The notes under the pieces were generated by a model. It had not been told where the DNA came from and made no database searches. It saw nothing but the letters and a program-made list of their open reading frames with translations. Below, in pieces: positions 34,085-45,784 of a stretch of DNA of 64,000 nt; within the stretch, counting starts at the first letter, position 1; every line of letters starts with the position of its first letter. The DNA is from Tetracentron sinense (Eukaryota > Streptophyta > Magnoliopsida > Trochodendrales > Trochodendraceae): the NCBI GenBank assembly GCA_015143295.1, contig CM026567.1:15394416-15458415 (forward strand), given 5' to 3'. Both the position numbers and the translations under genes were made by a program.

Positions 34085-34225
34085 TTGAAATTTAGCTAAC
34101 TAAGTCAATCCATGCATCAACGTCAAATGTATAGATATATAAAATATGTAACACGCTACATATGTACACAGAGAATAAGGCATAACAAGATTATCACGGA
34201 TGAATGAATAACTTTAAATGCGTAC
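34085..34225 (-). other. Intron-like segment, unit B, with mutated acceptor
   Basis: 141 bp, minus strand, collinear with 26675-26818. The donor GTACGC is kept, but the acceptor CAG is CAA here (34085-34087), so splicing at the same place would be impaired. Confidence 0.65.
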
Positions 34226-34877
34226 CTTGCACTACATCATCCGATGCAAGTGCATCACCCTCAGTCAAGGCGAATACTCGCCCCTGATCGCCTGGCGAGG
34301 CGGAGGTGTAGACCAGGTAGGCTAGGAGGACGCCTGGTATGATCCTGCTGGGCGTGCTGGGGGCCTAATCCCTGGAGACTGGCCTGGCAAATACCGACTA
34401 GGGCAACCCCTATCACATGGCCCTGGGACCACAGTGAAAACATCCATCCGCTGCCCTTCGACAATCTCCTGCCGGATGCCTTCAGCCGTAAGATGTGCAG
34501 GCCTCATGTGTGTAGGTCGGAGTGGCCGGAGGTGGAGCATACCTCGGCGCTAGAGGTTTAACTGGCAGTGGAGTTGGAAGAGCCTGAGGTCGTGGCGCCT
34601 GAGGCATGTACAGCCGTGGAACTAGAGGCGCATAAGATGGCCCCATCAGTGGTGCTGGCCACACATACTGAGGGGGTGCTGGCTATATGAACTGGTAAGG
34701 GCCGGTTAGAGCCCGCCTCTCTGGAGGTGCTGAACTGCTAGATTGACCTCTCACCAAATCCCTCTTCTTAGATACGGAATCTGAATTGGCCTCGATCAAC
34801 AAGGCCTTGTCCACTACTTCCGGATAAGTAGCGTGCCTGAAAATCGATAATTTCTCCCTAATGACGCCCTTAAGCCC
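34226..34877 (-). pseudogene. Unit B nucleocapsid region and end of gag
   Basis: Minus strand. A proline-rich linker (LYMPQAPRPQALPTPLPVKP) precedes a zinc-knuckle region disrupted by indels (ACTSYG, with Tyr for the second Cys). The junction phrase LTEGDALASDDVVQ then ends at the donor-like site. Confidence 0.75.
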
Positions 34878-35494
34878 TTACTCAAACCTCCTCACCTTCA
34901 TTGCCTCAATGACAATCATAGTAGTCGCGAAGCGTGATAGCTCCGAGAACATAGCCTCATATTGAGCCACCGACATCGAACCTTGCTTAAGGTTGATGAA
35001 TTCTCTCTCTTTCTTTTCCCGTGCTCCATCTGAGAAGTACTTCTTATAGAAGGTATCCTTGAACTTATCCCAAGTCCAGGGTTGACCTTGCATAGTCAAA
35101 TCTTGGGACCTCAAGGCAGACAACCACCAATGGTGTGCCTCACCCTCTAGCATGAAAACAGTTCATGCCACTTTCTCTTCCTCTGTAGGAGAGAGGACTG
35201 CAAATATCTTCTCCAACTTGAGGATCCAAGCCTCTGCAGCAAGAGGGTCCACACTCCCATTAAATGATGAGGCCTCAGTCTCCGGAATGCCTCAACCCCA
35301 GCTGTACGGTGTACTGGAGCTACAGGAGGTGGAGTAGGTGCCGTCGATGAAGGAATAGTCTGCCGAGCCACCGGTATGGCTAGTGTCTCAGCAATAGACC
35401 CTAAGACCTGAGAGAGGTCCGACTGCTTTTCCTCATCTCGAGAAGAAGAGGAAGCTCTAGTGTGTGGTCCGCGACCCCGTGTGCCCCGCCTCAT
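34878..35494 (-). pseudogene. Unit B gag (capsid)
   Basis: Minus strand, ATG at 35494 (MRRGTRGRGPHTRASSSS). The early Gln codon that is a stop in unit A is intact here (SDLSQVLGS). A 1-base deletion near 35267 shifts the frame, and the capsid continues from 35153 with MLEGEAHHWWLSALRSQDL and EREFINLKQGSMSVAQYE. It reaches a TAA at 34878-34880 where unit A has Gln. Confidence 0.9.
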
Positions 35495-35837
35495 GACTAA
35501 AGGCCTGAGAACAATAGCACCACATGAGTCTAACTTTGAACCACAATTTATTACAATTCCATTTCACAATAATTCAAGTAGTATTATTTGTATAATACTA
35601 ATATACATTGCATCATAACCATCGGTGTATACATAATAGACTTAGTGTTCTAGCGTTTCTAAAACTCATACTTGGTTGAAAAAGCCACTTAGACTAAGAC
35701 TAAAGTTTAGTCTTGCACTTGGAACATAACTCGCTTCCGACTTACTTCCTTCCTAACTTGCTTCCCAACATATGCTCTTGTCAAGCTGTGGTACTAGATT
35801 CTAAGTGACCCTAAAGACCTAAAGACCTAAAGCCTAA

Positions 35838-35849
35838 GCTTTGATACGA
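35838..35849 (-). promoter_or_regulatory. Primer binding site, unit B (two mismatches)
   Basis: GCTTTGATACGA on the plus strand, against GCTCTGATACCA in unit A. It is at the same distance from LTR-C. Confidence 0.8.
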
Positions 35850-35853
35850 CCTC

Positions 35854-38017
35854 TGTCGCGACCCAAAACCCACCCTAGGACTTAGAGTGAATCTTAGATG
35901 ACTTGTCATAACCCACTTGACATGCTTGACAATCAACCTGCAAAATACATAGAGCATATAAGATAGAGGACACAATAGCGGAAGCAAAATCTAACATGCC
36001 ACACTGGAAGTCTAACCAAACCTCTATGTATATACATGTGATCCAAGTTTTGTACAAAAAAGGAAAACAAAAGAAGGTGCGGAGATGCCCGCCAAAATAC
36101 ATAAATATAAATCTCTCAAGCTCACCCACAATCACTCAGAATCTACCACCTAATAGTACTCGACTACATAAGGCTCCTCCATAGGTTCCTCAACGTACTC
36201 CTCTTCCACCCATGGACTAGGAGCACAGATGTCGAATGGAGTAGTAGCTCCCTCATTACCTGCAGACATAAACGTACGGCTGAGCATGGAATACTCAACG
36301 TGTACCAAATACTAACCAACAACCATAGCATAATAATAACAGAGTAAAGCAGGAAGCAGTTCATATAACTAACAGGAAAAGTAAACAGTTTATAGTTCAT
36401 GCTTGTATCATATCGAAGTCGGAAATCTCTTGAAAACGTCATGTGCTTCACTTGACTTAAAATACTCTTTTCGTGTTTAAAACTTGTCTTGTCCTGTTCT
36501 GTCTTGTAGATCTTGTCGAGTAGTACTTGTTTTGTATTGCATGTCAGGTCGTGTCATGCATGTCATGTCATGGGATCATGCTTGCTTGCTTGGAAATTAA
36601 ACATGTCCATGTAACTTGTGAGATGCACTTGAGAGGAAGGGGAGACCCCTTTTTCAAAGAGATGCACTTGAGAGGGAAGAGAGACCCTTCTTTCAATGAT
36701 ATGCACTTGTGAGTGAGGGGAGACCCTTCTTTCAATCTTGAAGGGAGGGAAGTGTAAACTCTCTCATGTGCAATGCTTGTTCTTGTTCTTGTCAAAAGCG
36801 AGGCAAAACATATCTTAAGATATGCCTTACGTCTAATTACCAACCCTTATTCTTGAAAAACGTCGATAAACCATGTCATGCATGCCGTGCTCGTGAAATC
36901 ATGTACATGCTTTAATTTGAAATTAAATATGACATTTGGGATTGAACAAAGTATAGCATAACATTTATTTCAACAAGTAATTCTTCATGCCGTTGGAAAA
37001 AGGCAATTAAACACGCTATCATAAACCCTAGCAATTTCATACACTTTAAATTATAACATTATTGGTTTATAATTCATTTTCTTCACCTTGGTATTTCATC
37101 AAACATGTAGTGTGTACATTATTGCTTAAAGCCTATACCATGCTTTTCTAGATAGGCTTATGTTCACAACATACATGTGTATTCATAGGGAAGAAATAAA
37201 GAATATGAACTAGGAGGGTAGCCTATGGTACCGACCTTGAAAATGTGAGAAAAACCCTCCAAAACGTGGGTGGAGTCGCTGCCCTAGCTTGGAGAACGTG
37301 TCCCTCACTTGCTTGAAGTTGGATTTGAAGAATCCAAGCCTTGAGGTGAGATCTAGGGTTCTTGACCTCTTGATTTCTCTCAAGATACAACCCTAGGTGA
37401 AAAACCCCTCTTTCTCCTCTCTCCCTTTCTCTCAATTTGATGCCTTAAGGTGTATAAACCCCAATGGCTCGGGCAAACCCTTATAGGCAAGGGTGAAATG
37501 CCCAAATGACAAAAAAACCCTTAATGAAATTTCTGTAAAACGGGATATACCGATCGATCGGTGGTTAATACCGAGCGATCGGTCGCCTACCGATCGACCT
37601 GTATTCTAGACCGAGCGATCGGTCAAAAACACCTTCTTTGGAAAAATTTCCCATACAAATTAGTTAACCAGTTGATAGCTATCGATCAATCGGTTGTAGA
37701 CTAATCGATCGCTAATATGGACTGAGCAATCGGTTATGGACTGATCGATCGGTGTTCTGCAAATTCGACATGGAGTCCATTTTTCCACTCCATCCACTAC
37801 TTGGACTTATTCCTCTTCTATTCTAACATTTTCTAAACATAACTAGGACCTTTTTAAGGCTATGACATATTAATAAATATTTTATTTAATTATTTATAGC
37901 ATTCTAACAAAATTCTCAAAGGTTTCCAACTTTTCATTTCATGAAAATGGAGATTACAAAGGCATCATACCTTGACACACATTCCAAGACATATGCAAAA
38001 AGTTTCGGGGTTCTACA
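35854..38017 (-). repeat. Chromovirus LTR-C (outer 5' LTR)
   Basis: 2164 bp, TGTCGCGACCC...TTCTACA on the plus strand. It lacks about 130 bp found in LTR-B near 29755-29860 (C jumps from GTGTATTCATAGGG to AAAGAATATGAAC at 37178-37208). It carries TATAAGGG at 37478-37485 (minus) and a more decayed palindrome cluster (37548-37755). Confidence 0.9.
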
Positions 38018-38385
38018 CACTAGGGTGTCAAAGGGGACATGCGAGGTGTCGGTATGTTGACAAGGTGTGTTTGTCAATGTTCACCTGGGATGTCGATGAC
38101 ACACAAGGGTGTCAAATGGGGGACATGCCAGGTGTTGGCATGTTGACATGGTATGTTTTGTCAATGTTCACTTGAGATGTCGGGGACACACAGGGGTATC
38201 GAAGGGGGAAATGCGAGGTGTCGGCATACTGACAAGGTGTATTTTTTTAATGTTCACCTAGGATGTCGAGGAAACACGGGAGTGTCAAGAGGGACATACG
38301 AGGTGTCGGGATGTTGACAAGGTGTGTTTTGTCAATATTCACCTGGGATGTCGAGGACACACGGGGGTGTCGAAAGGTTTGCGGC
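38018..38385. repeat. 86-bp minisatellite, right part
   Basis: Continues the array broken at 18569. GGATGTCGAGGACACACGG-type and GACATGCGAGGTGTCGG-type units are present, in about four copies. Confidence 0.9.
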
Positions 38386-38395
38386 ATGTTCAGGA

Positions 38396-38862
38396 GTCAC
38401 TAGCCAGATCAATATTGAAATGGCATATCCCAGAGGCACTAGCCGGATTGAAATTGAAATGACTTGTCTCGGAGGCACTAACCAGATTGAAATTGAAATG
38501 ACATGTCCCGGAGGCGCTACCCGGATTAAAATTGAAATGGCATGTCCCAGAGGCGATGGCCGGATTGAAATTGAAATGACATATCCCAAAGGCACTAGCC
38601 AGATTGATATTGAAATGACATGTCCCGGAGGCAATAACCAGATTGATATTGAAATGACATGTCCTGGAGGCACTAGCCTGATTGATATTGAAATGACATG
38701 TCCCAGAGGCACTAGCCGAATTGATATTGAAATGACATGTCCCAGAGTTACTAGCCGGATTGATATTGAAATGGCATGTCCCTGAAGCATTAGCCTGATT
38801 GATATTGAAATGGTATGTCCTAGAGGCACTAGTCGTATTGATATTGAAATGACATGCTTAGG
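38396..38862. repeat. 39-bp tandem array, 12 copies
   Basis: The anchor ATTGAAATG starts at 38414, 38453, 38492, 38531, 38570 and on to 38843, exactly 39 bp apart. The unit is like GGCACTAGCCGGATTGATAT plus TGAAATGACATGTCCCAGA. As 39 is a multiple of three, one plus frame reads a 13-residue repeat (IDIEMTCPGGTSR) and a minus frame reads another. I take these as by-products. Related words (GCATGCCCGGAAGCACTAAC) occur at 17263-17282 before the 86-bp array. Confidence 0.92.
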
Positions 38863-38929
38863 GTTGGTCAAAAGACATGCTTCAAACTTGGTCACAAGAC
38901 GCATGAAGTGCTGAGGGACACATTCAGAT

Positions 38930-39135
38930 TTGGTCAAGGATGCTTTTGGATTAGGTCGAGGACACTTTCAGATTAGTTCAGTGACACTCTTATATTAGGT
39001 CGGGGACGCACAGGGGCGTATAAGAACGCTTTTAGATTAGGTCAAGGACACTCTCAGATTAGGTCAAGGATGCACGGGGCCGTATAAAGACGCTTTCAAA
39101 TTAGGTCGAGGACACTCTCAGATTAGGTTGGGGAT
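38930..39135. repeat. ~60-66-bp tandem repeat
   Basis: About three copies built from GATTAGGTCGAGGACACTCTC, AGATTAGGTC and GCACGGGGCGTATAAGACGC. Confidence 0.75.
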
Positions 39136-39449
39136 GTAAGGAGCGTTAGCCAAGAGATTGAATCAGAGTGTGATGCTATTATGCATGCTGGGGGAAATCG
39201 TTATAATGCAATTAGTGCTTGCGTGCAGCGAGTGCAATTTGTGTGCAGCTAGTGTGCAACTAGAGTATACTGTGCGGAATCGATTGAGTTTTGATTTGCA
39301 GTGTGTGCAACTAGAGTGCATTGTGTGTGACTAATTTGGAATGCAGTGTGAAAAAATTAATTCGGTGAACCTCAAATCTATGTTTGAGTTGAGAATCTAC
39401 AAGTTCAAGGGGATGGTTAGGGCTTCCTATAAGTCTATCTACCCTTTTT
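39136..39449. repeat. GTGTGCAACTAG-rich non-coding DNA
   Basis: Several GTGCAGCTAGTGTGCAACTAG-like words at 39215-39340. The same wording returns at 40855-40930 beyond the next insertion. Confidence 0.5.
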
Positions 39450-40800
39450 GATGTTTTAATAATTAAGTTATTTAGTTAAGGGATGATGTACTTTAAGTGC
39501 GGAAAATAGAAAGCCTAGCAAACCACAACACAAGGATTTTTACGTGGAAACCCTTCCAGGATAAACCACGGGACCTAGTCCAGTCATGAGAATCCACTAA
39601 GACAAAGTAAACGAGAACTTACAAGACTCGAACTTAACTCCTTCGGACTCGACACCACGATCCTTCAGTTCTTAGTCCTCCACGTCTTGAAAATTCATCA
39701 CGTACTCTCAAGTCCCGTGATCAACCGCAGCCGCTTGTACTTCTCTTTGTGTCTCAAAAAACAGTCCACGATCTTCCAATCGATCTCCGTCAATGACGGC
39801 TTTGGAGTCCACCGACCAAATCACATTACCACGATCCTTCTCGGATTGATCTCCTTCGCAAAGGCTCCGTAACACTCCGGCCAAGGTGTTCTATCTAGAA
39901 TGGATTGATGGTTTGATAGAAATCAATACCTAGATGGACTCCTTCAAAGGACAAGTCCAAACAAGCAAAATTGTAGCTTTAGGCTTGCAAACTCTAGGTT
40001 GAAGGAACCTAACCAAGGGGAGGAGAACAATAATATTTCAGAGCTTTTATGAACTCTAGAATGAGTTAAGAACCCTCTCTATACTCTCCCAAAGTTGTAC
40101 TCCATGAAGTGGAAGGGTTCCTCTTTAATAGAGGATCAAAAAACAATTTTAGAGGTCGCTAAAACCAAAGAGGGAAGTTGCCAAAATAGCAAAATAGCAA
40201 AAAAACGGTTTTTAAAAAATTTCCATATCAGGGTCGACCGTGGGGGATAGTTCGGTCAACCCAAGTGTACATTTCGATCGACTGGACCATCCTCCAGGGT
40301 CGACCCTCACTTTTCCAACTCTTTGTTGAATTTTGCCATACAAAATGTTCTATACCCAAGGTCGACCCTAAATGGTCAGGGTTGACCTTGAGGTGCAAAC
40401 CCGAAATTAAAAATTTGTTTTTGGGTCTCACACCCTTCACAAAAGTTGTATCTCTTTTTGACGCGGTCATTTTGACATATTATGGAGCAAAATCCGAGCT
40501 ACGGTTTGGGAGATATGGCCAAAACAAGCAACCTTGGTTTTTTGAAAAATTTCAGAATTTTTAAGTTGTTTTGCACTACTTATCTCATCACCTAGGGTCC
40601 GTATGATTAGTCTAGAACACTTACCACCTAAGGCAACATGTTAGAATTATTCTAAGTCAATTCCCACCTATGGTAGCATGGTATCTAGGTCACTTACCAT
40701 CCTATGACGGAAATGATCAAACCGAGTCTTCAACGGTCTTCAACTTCACTTGTCGTGGATTGAAGGCAATGACACAAGATACACACCTAGACACCTAGAA
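39450..40800. mobile_element. LTR-like insertion (probable Copia solo LTR or fragment)
   Basis: No gene. It contains AAGTGCGGAAAATAGAAAGC (39497-39516), ACACAAGGATTTTTACGTGG (39530-39549) and AACCACGGGACCTAGTCCAG (39565-39584), wording I recall from LTRs of a widespread plant Copia group. It also has GGTCGACC-type words at 40230-40390. Both edges are approximate and I could not find a clear target duplication. Confidence 0.45.
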
Positions 40801-43616
40801 CTCACTTGTTTTGACACTGGAATATGCCAATACAAAAACATGGACTTTACACAGTGTGTGCAGCTTGACTGAATGTATGCAACTAGGGCGCAACATGTGT
40901 GTACTGATTGTACAAGACGGTGTACACGTATGGCATGCACGACTTGACCTATGCTAACGTATGGATGACCTGACTAGTCATGGTTTTCCTGGTGTGGTAT
41001 GTAGGTTGATGGAGGGCTAGGCATATGACTTTCTCTTGGAGACCAGTTCTTTATTGATTGAAAATTTAACAGGTGCTTGATCGTGTTTTCGCTTTCTGTT
41101 GGAATTGTATAGCATCTTAAGCGATTGCTGAGTTCCGTTTAATCTAGCCAAGTTGGAGGAATGGATAGACACTTAGAAGTTGATCGATCTGGTGTGTATC
41201 GGGACTCTGGTAATGATAAAAAGATGACTCGAGCTTTTGAAAAAGCCGAAGGACACCTTAGAATTTGAAGATGGTTGATCCAATGAGTATGAGGTAGATG
41301 ACTTAGGATTTGGAGTTGAATGCTTCCTTGCTTATGTGATTTAACAAGGAGATCACTTTCATAGGTGAAACAAGGTTTTTCGGTCGTTGAAACGAATCCC
41401 CCTATTTCAACACTTAAATTAATCCGAAACCTGCAAACATATGAGAAATGTATAGGGCTTGTGTCGGATGTCGAATCCTCACTCGGGGTTAGTTAGGTTA
41501 GTGCAATAAAGAAAATAAAATAAAGAAAAGATTAAAATGGTGAAGAGATGAGAAGGGTGGATTGATTTTTAAAACAATTTTTTTTTAAGAGATTATCAAG
41601 ATCTACTAATGAAATAAATAACTTAAATTAAAAGGCATGATATATAAGCACAAACTAACCAACATTAAAAAATTTTATTAATTAAACCACAAGTCACTAC
41701 AAACCTTTAATTAAAATTAATGCAAGAACAACCTTAAAAAAAAATGCCCAATGTGACAATGTATTGCTCCCACCGGTGTAGGTGATTGCCGGAGATGTGT
41801 CCGCCTTGATGAGGTTGAGAAGCCGTGAGATGAGAGGGGACTTGAGAGATGAGAGAAAGATGAGAGAGGTGTGAGAGGTAGTGGGGTCTTGGAAGATAGA
41901 CTAGATGAGGAGAGAATGGAAGTGTACGACCAACACCAAGACAATGAAGTGAAGAGAAAGGGGGTTAATTGAAGATAGCTTGGATGAGTTTTTTTTTTTT
42001 GTGGAACCGTGGGATATGTATATATAGGGAGAGGGGTGGCTACTAAAGTTTTGGAATTTAGAAAAATAGAAAGTTTTTGAATTAATCAAGAAGAATGGAA
42101 AGTGGGAAAGTAGGAAAGTGTGGCCACTAATCTCTTAGATATTAGGGTCTAAGGGTTAGTGAAATGGGTGGCTAGGATTTATGTGAAGGGAATTGGATGG
42201 CTAGGATTTGGGAATGAGATAACAAAGGTTTACTAGATTAGGGTTTTGATTAAGGGGTAACTAGGAGTGGACGGTTTTGATTTAAAGCCCTAGGGATGGA
42301 TGGTATTGGAATTAGTAACTAGGAAAATATTTATGAAAATGGGAAGTTTTTGAATTAGTCAAGGGAAGGTTTTGGAAATTAGCAAGGATTTCTAATGGCT
42401 AGAATAGAAGGTTGGATACAAGGAAAGTGGGGAAAGTAGGAAATAGGAAAGTGAGGTGTAGGGATGATATGGACGATCATGGCTAAGAGTAGATTAGGGT
42501 TTTGCAAATGGAGGGTGGCGATTAGGGTTAGGATAAACTGGGTGGCTAGGATTTAATTAGGATTTTGACAAGAAAAGGTGGCTAGGGTTAGGAGAGGATT
42601 AGGGATTAAGAGAGGTGGACGGCTAGGATTAGGAGAGAGAGATTAGGTTTTAGAGAAAATAAAAAAAGAAAAGAAAATGGTGGCAAAGGGTTTTGAATCC
42701 TGGTCTCTAACACAGTCTCTCATAGATTTCACCAACTAAGCAAGCTTTTCTCCTTTGTTTTGTATAGTGATCTTTATTACTCAAGTCCTCTTTCTTGGAA
42801 ATCGAATCTTCAGCTCCCTAGGCTTCATTCTGTAATTGGTATAGCCTGTTGGCTCTTTAGTCTTCGGTAATGGGCTTTGATGCTTAACTACGGTCTCCGA
42901 TCCTTGAGAATTGTCCAGTTAGAGTTCCTGAGATAGTTAAAACACATAATGAGATTTCATCGAAATGGTTCAGTATCTAGACTTTCAAAAATGTGTTTAA
43001 ACTATGCAAATATACCATTTTGATCAGAGAAGTGTGTTCTATGCAATGCAGAAAACTCTTACGTAGAAAAGTTTTAAAAAATAAAAGTTTTACGTAGGAG
43101 AGTGCGATAATGCTCAAAGGATAATCGTGAAAAACAAACACTTTTAAGCGAATATCAATAGGTTGAATGAATTTTGTCCATAGGGGTAGAGTATGACGCT
43201 AAGCAGATTTGTCCTGTTGTGACATTGATAAAGCTGGGCTTTAAACCTTGCGGTGTGTGGAGTCGGGCTTTGCTTGGAGCCAGGGACCTGGGGTCGCTTT
43301 GCTAGTAAGATCTGCTCTGCCTTAATCTGGAGGTACTCCTGTCGAGTGTTTTCAACTTATCCCTTTTTTCCCTTGGAATAACCAAGTCTGGGTTCGCATA
43401 GTTTTTGCGCAATGAGGCCATTTCTGGTTTTCACTCATGCCTGCGAAGTTGATGGGTTTTCCTCCCTTTTTTGCCCTTGATCACAAAACCAGGTCTGTGG
43501 TTTGTGTAATTTTTGCGCACCAGTGCCATTTTTGGTTTTTACTGGGCCCGCATTGGATTTGAAATGGGTTTTGCTCCCATCATTACCTTAGATATCGATA
43601 TCTCACTTTTGGATAT
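40801..43616. repeat. Old Tat/Ogre-like LTR-type DNA, no gene
   Basis: AT- and purine-rich DNA without coding signal. A TATATATA at 42019-42026, followed on the minus strand by a long CT-rich stretch (about 41990 down to 41800), looks like a promoter and leader of an LTR reading to the left. 43370-43560 contains two copies of a phrase around AACCAAGTCTGGGTTCGCAT / AACCAGGTCTGTGGTTTGTG, about 110 bp apart. The sequence continues at 53883. Confidence 0.4.
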
Positions 43617-45770
43617 TGTTAGACATATATGCCCACGACAGCCATTCCAGAATTGTATTTATCTATTTAGTCAATAAATGCATATTTTACATTCACACAT
43701 TGTCTTCTACATTGGGTAATATATCAAAAGTATCTCATTGGATGAGATTACTTTGTCCCTTGGGTCACATTGTAGGAAAACCATCCAATAAGTTGATAAC
43801 TGATTGCTAAGGAGATATGGTTTTCCGGTTCCTTGTAGACCTAAAATTGTTCTAAGTTAATCAGGATACATCTGAACATTGTATTCCTAATAACTTACAC
43901 ATTGTTAGCTCCATATGATGGAGTGATGAATCTCAATCACTGAGAGAATGGTCTCTTGACTAAGATGTGGATATAAGTAAGAAGAACTTATATTGCAACT
44001 GGATCACTCAGGAAATATACTGTCTTTATATTTAGGATAGTCCATTTGACCGATTGACCTTAACCTGAGAAGTTGACATCTTCTCTAGTATTTGCCTATA
44101 TAGCTTTGATGTAACCAATCGTCAATGTCCAACACACCGGACTAAATACGGGCTCGTTGGGTTATGTACGCTATAATAGAAGAAGTGTATGTACGCTCAA
44201 CAAAGATTCCACTACTCTTACAGAGTAAATAATATTGAGTTGATACTTGTCAAAACCGGACTTGAAAAACCCAGCGCTAGTATTTATCGATGAAATGGTT
44301 TTATCGAGAAGTTTATTTTTTGTATAAAAGAAATGTAATTATTATTATTATTTCTTTTAAAGAATTTTCTAAAATGTTTTGAAAGTCCAAGTTTGACTAA
44401 AAGTATCAAAGAGAATGGGTTCTCAATATAAGCCAGGGATTAAAGACAGTATTAGATATTGTCCCGTAAGCTTATAAAAATATTGGAAGTGGAAGGACGC
44501 ATTTGTAAACAAATCTTGAGATAGAAATATCTACAAGTAATTCTCTATTTTCTGGAGGTTAATCACAATGTGTTAATGGACATTATTGTGATTGGTGGAA
44601 GTCCAGGGCTATAGATAAAATTCTATAATCCTAATGGAGTGTAGGAAAGGTGTTTCCTAGTAACAATGCTTTAACCAAAAGGTTGAGTACTTGGTCCCAC
44701 AATCGGAAATAGGAGATCCCTTTAGATCCCACACACAAGAACTTTCTTAAAGTATTTAATTTAATTATTTATTAAATTAATTAATTTATCTAAGTAATCA
44801 CTATATGGTATAGTGAAGCTCTAAAAGGTGGAATCACATTAGATGTGAAAAATCAAATGGGTAGGACCCATTGAGAATTATTATAAAAGTATAATTAAAG
44901 TGACCTAAGGGTTTGTGAAACCCTAGGGGTGTGCGGAGTGGGGCCCACCTAGGGTGGGACGCCCACTTCAATGAGGAGATAATAATAGTTATTATTTAAT
45001 TAGTTTCTAAATAACTAACTCCTTATTGGATAGGGTTAGTTAGTTAGTTAGAGTTAGTTACTAATTAAAGATTCTTTGTTGGACAAGGATTCTATTAGTT
45101 TCTTGTTAATCAAAGAATCCTAATTGGATTAGGATAAGGATAAGGTTAGTTGGTTACTAATAGATAAGGTTAGTTTCAATCTTGATTAATCCTAATTAAT
45201 TAGGAGATATCAAAAAAGGAAAAAATTGAGGAAATCCTAATTAGATTAGGATAAGAATGAGATCCAAGAAGGATCTCTATATAAGGGGTGGCTGTCCACT
45301 TTGTGGAACACATCAATAATTTCCAGATTTGGAAATCTCTCCCCTCCCCTCAATATCTCACTCCCCTCTCTCCTCTAAAGGTCTACGGTCACCTCTTTCC
45401 CCCTTTTCTTCTATTCTCTTGGTTTCTAGTTTGAAAAATAAAGAAGAAGATCTTGTTTCTTGAAGATCAAGATTGGATCTTTATTTCAAGATCCTAGAGC
45501 TGGAAATTTGGAAGGGCCATTAGCTTCCATTAGAGAAAGCTTTAAAGAAAAAGAAGGTCTGTGTGGATTGCGAAGGAGACTTGACGCTTGTGAAGTTTTG
45601 CCGGTCTAGCATTCTATCGTGGAATTGACTTAACAATTGCAAAGTCGCAAAGGTGACTGTGAATTTAACTCTCATTGAATAAAATCAATTAGAATCTTAG
45701 TCAGATCTTAGGATTCGATGTATGGCCCCCAAGAACTGTTTTTCCAAAATTAAAAAGAGGCATACTTTCA
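43617..45770 (+). repeat. Copia-2 5' LTR
   Basis: 2154 bp, TG...CA, with a TATA box at 45278-45285. A CTAGGGTGGGACGCCCACTT box (44949-44968) corresponds to a similar box in the Copia-1 LTRs. Confidence 0.92.
45278..45285 (+). promoter_or_regulatory. TATA box in Copia-2 5' LTR
   Basis: TATATAAG in GGATCTCTATATAAGGGGTG, with its counterpart at 53389-53396 in the 3' LTR. Confidence 0.6.
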
Positions 45771-45771
45771 G

Positions 45772-45784
45772 TGGAATTAAAGCC
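45772..45784 (+). promoter_or_regulatory. Degenerate primer binding site, Copia-2
   Basis: TGGAATTAAAGCC matches TGGTATCAGAGCC at 10 of 13 positions and is one base from the LTR end. It is probably the mutated initiator tRNA-Met site. Confidence 0.6.

Larger units (their letters stand above)
18570..38017 (-). mobile_element. Tandem Tekay/Del-type chromovirus complex (three LTRs, two internal regions)
   Basis: Order on the plus strand: LTR-A (18570-23313), internal A (23314-28432), LTR-B (28433-30695), internal B (30696-35853), LTR-C (35854-38017). All coding runs on the minus strand. Each internal region has a primer site next to its right LTR and a polypurine tract next to its left LTR. Both have the Gypsy order gag-protease-RT-RNase H-integrase-chromodomain-like tail. 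The whole block sits inside the 86-bp minisatellite, with flanks CACGA (18565-18569) and CACTA (38018-38022), a 5-bp duplication with one mismatch. This fits one insertion followed by unequal recombination. Clade placement rests on the C-terminal tail and on LTR ends of TGTAGAACCCC...GACA form. Confidence 0.9.

Noticed and set aside
38396..38862. CRISPR-like regular array
   Set aside because: The copies are directly contiguous with no variable spacers, and the context is plant retrotransposon DNA.
38324..38937. 153-residue plus-strand and 201-residue minus-strand frames with a 13-residue repeat
   Set aside because: 39 bp is divisible by three, so a tandem array stays open on either strand without being a gene. 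No start context or flanking coding signal is seen.
41717..42089. Serine-rich minus-strand frames
   Set aside because: They come from CT-rich, leader-like DNA downstream of a TATA-like site in an old LTR; not gene-like.
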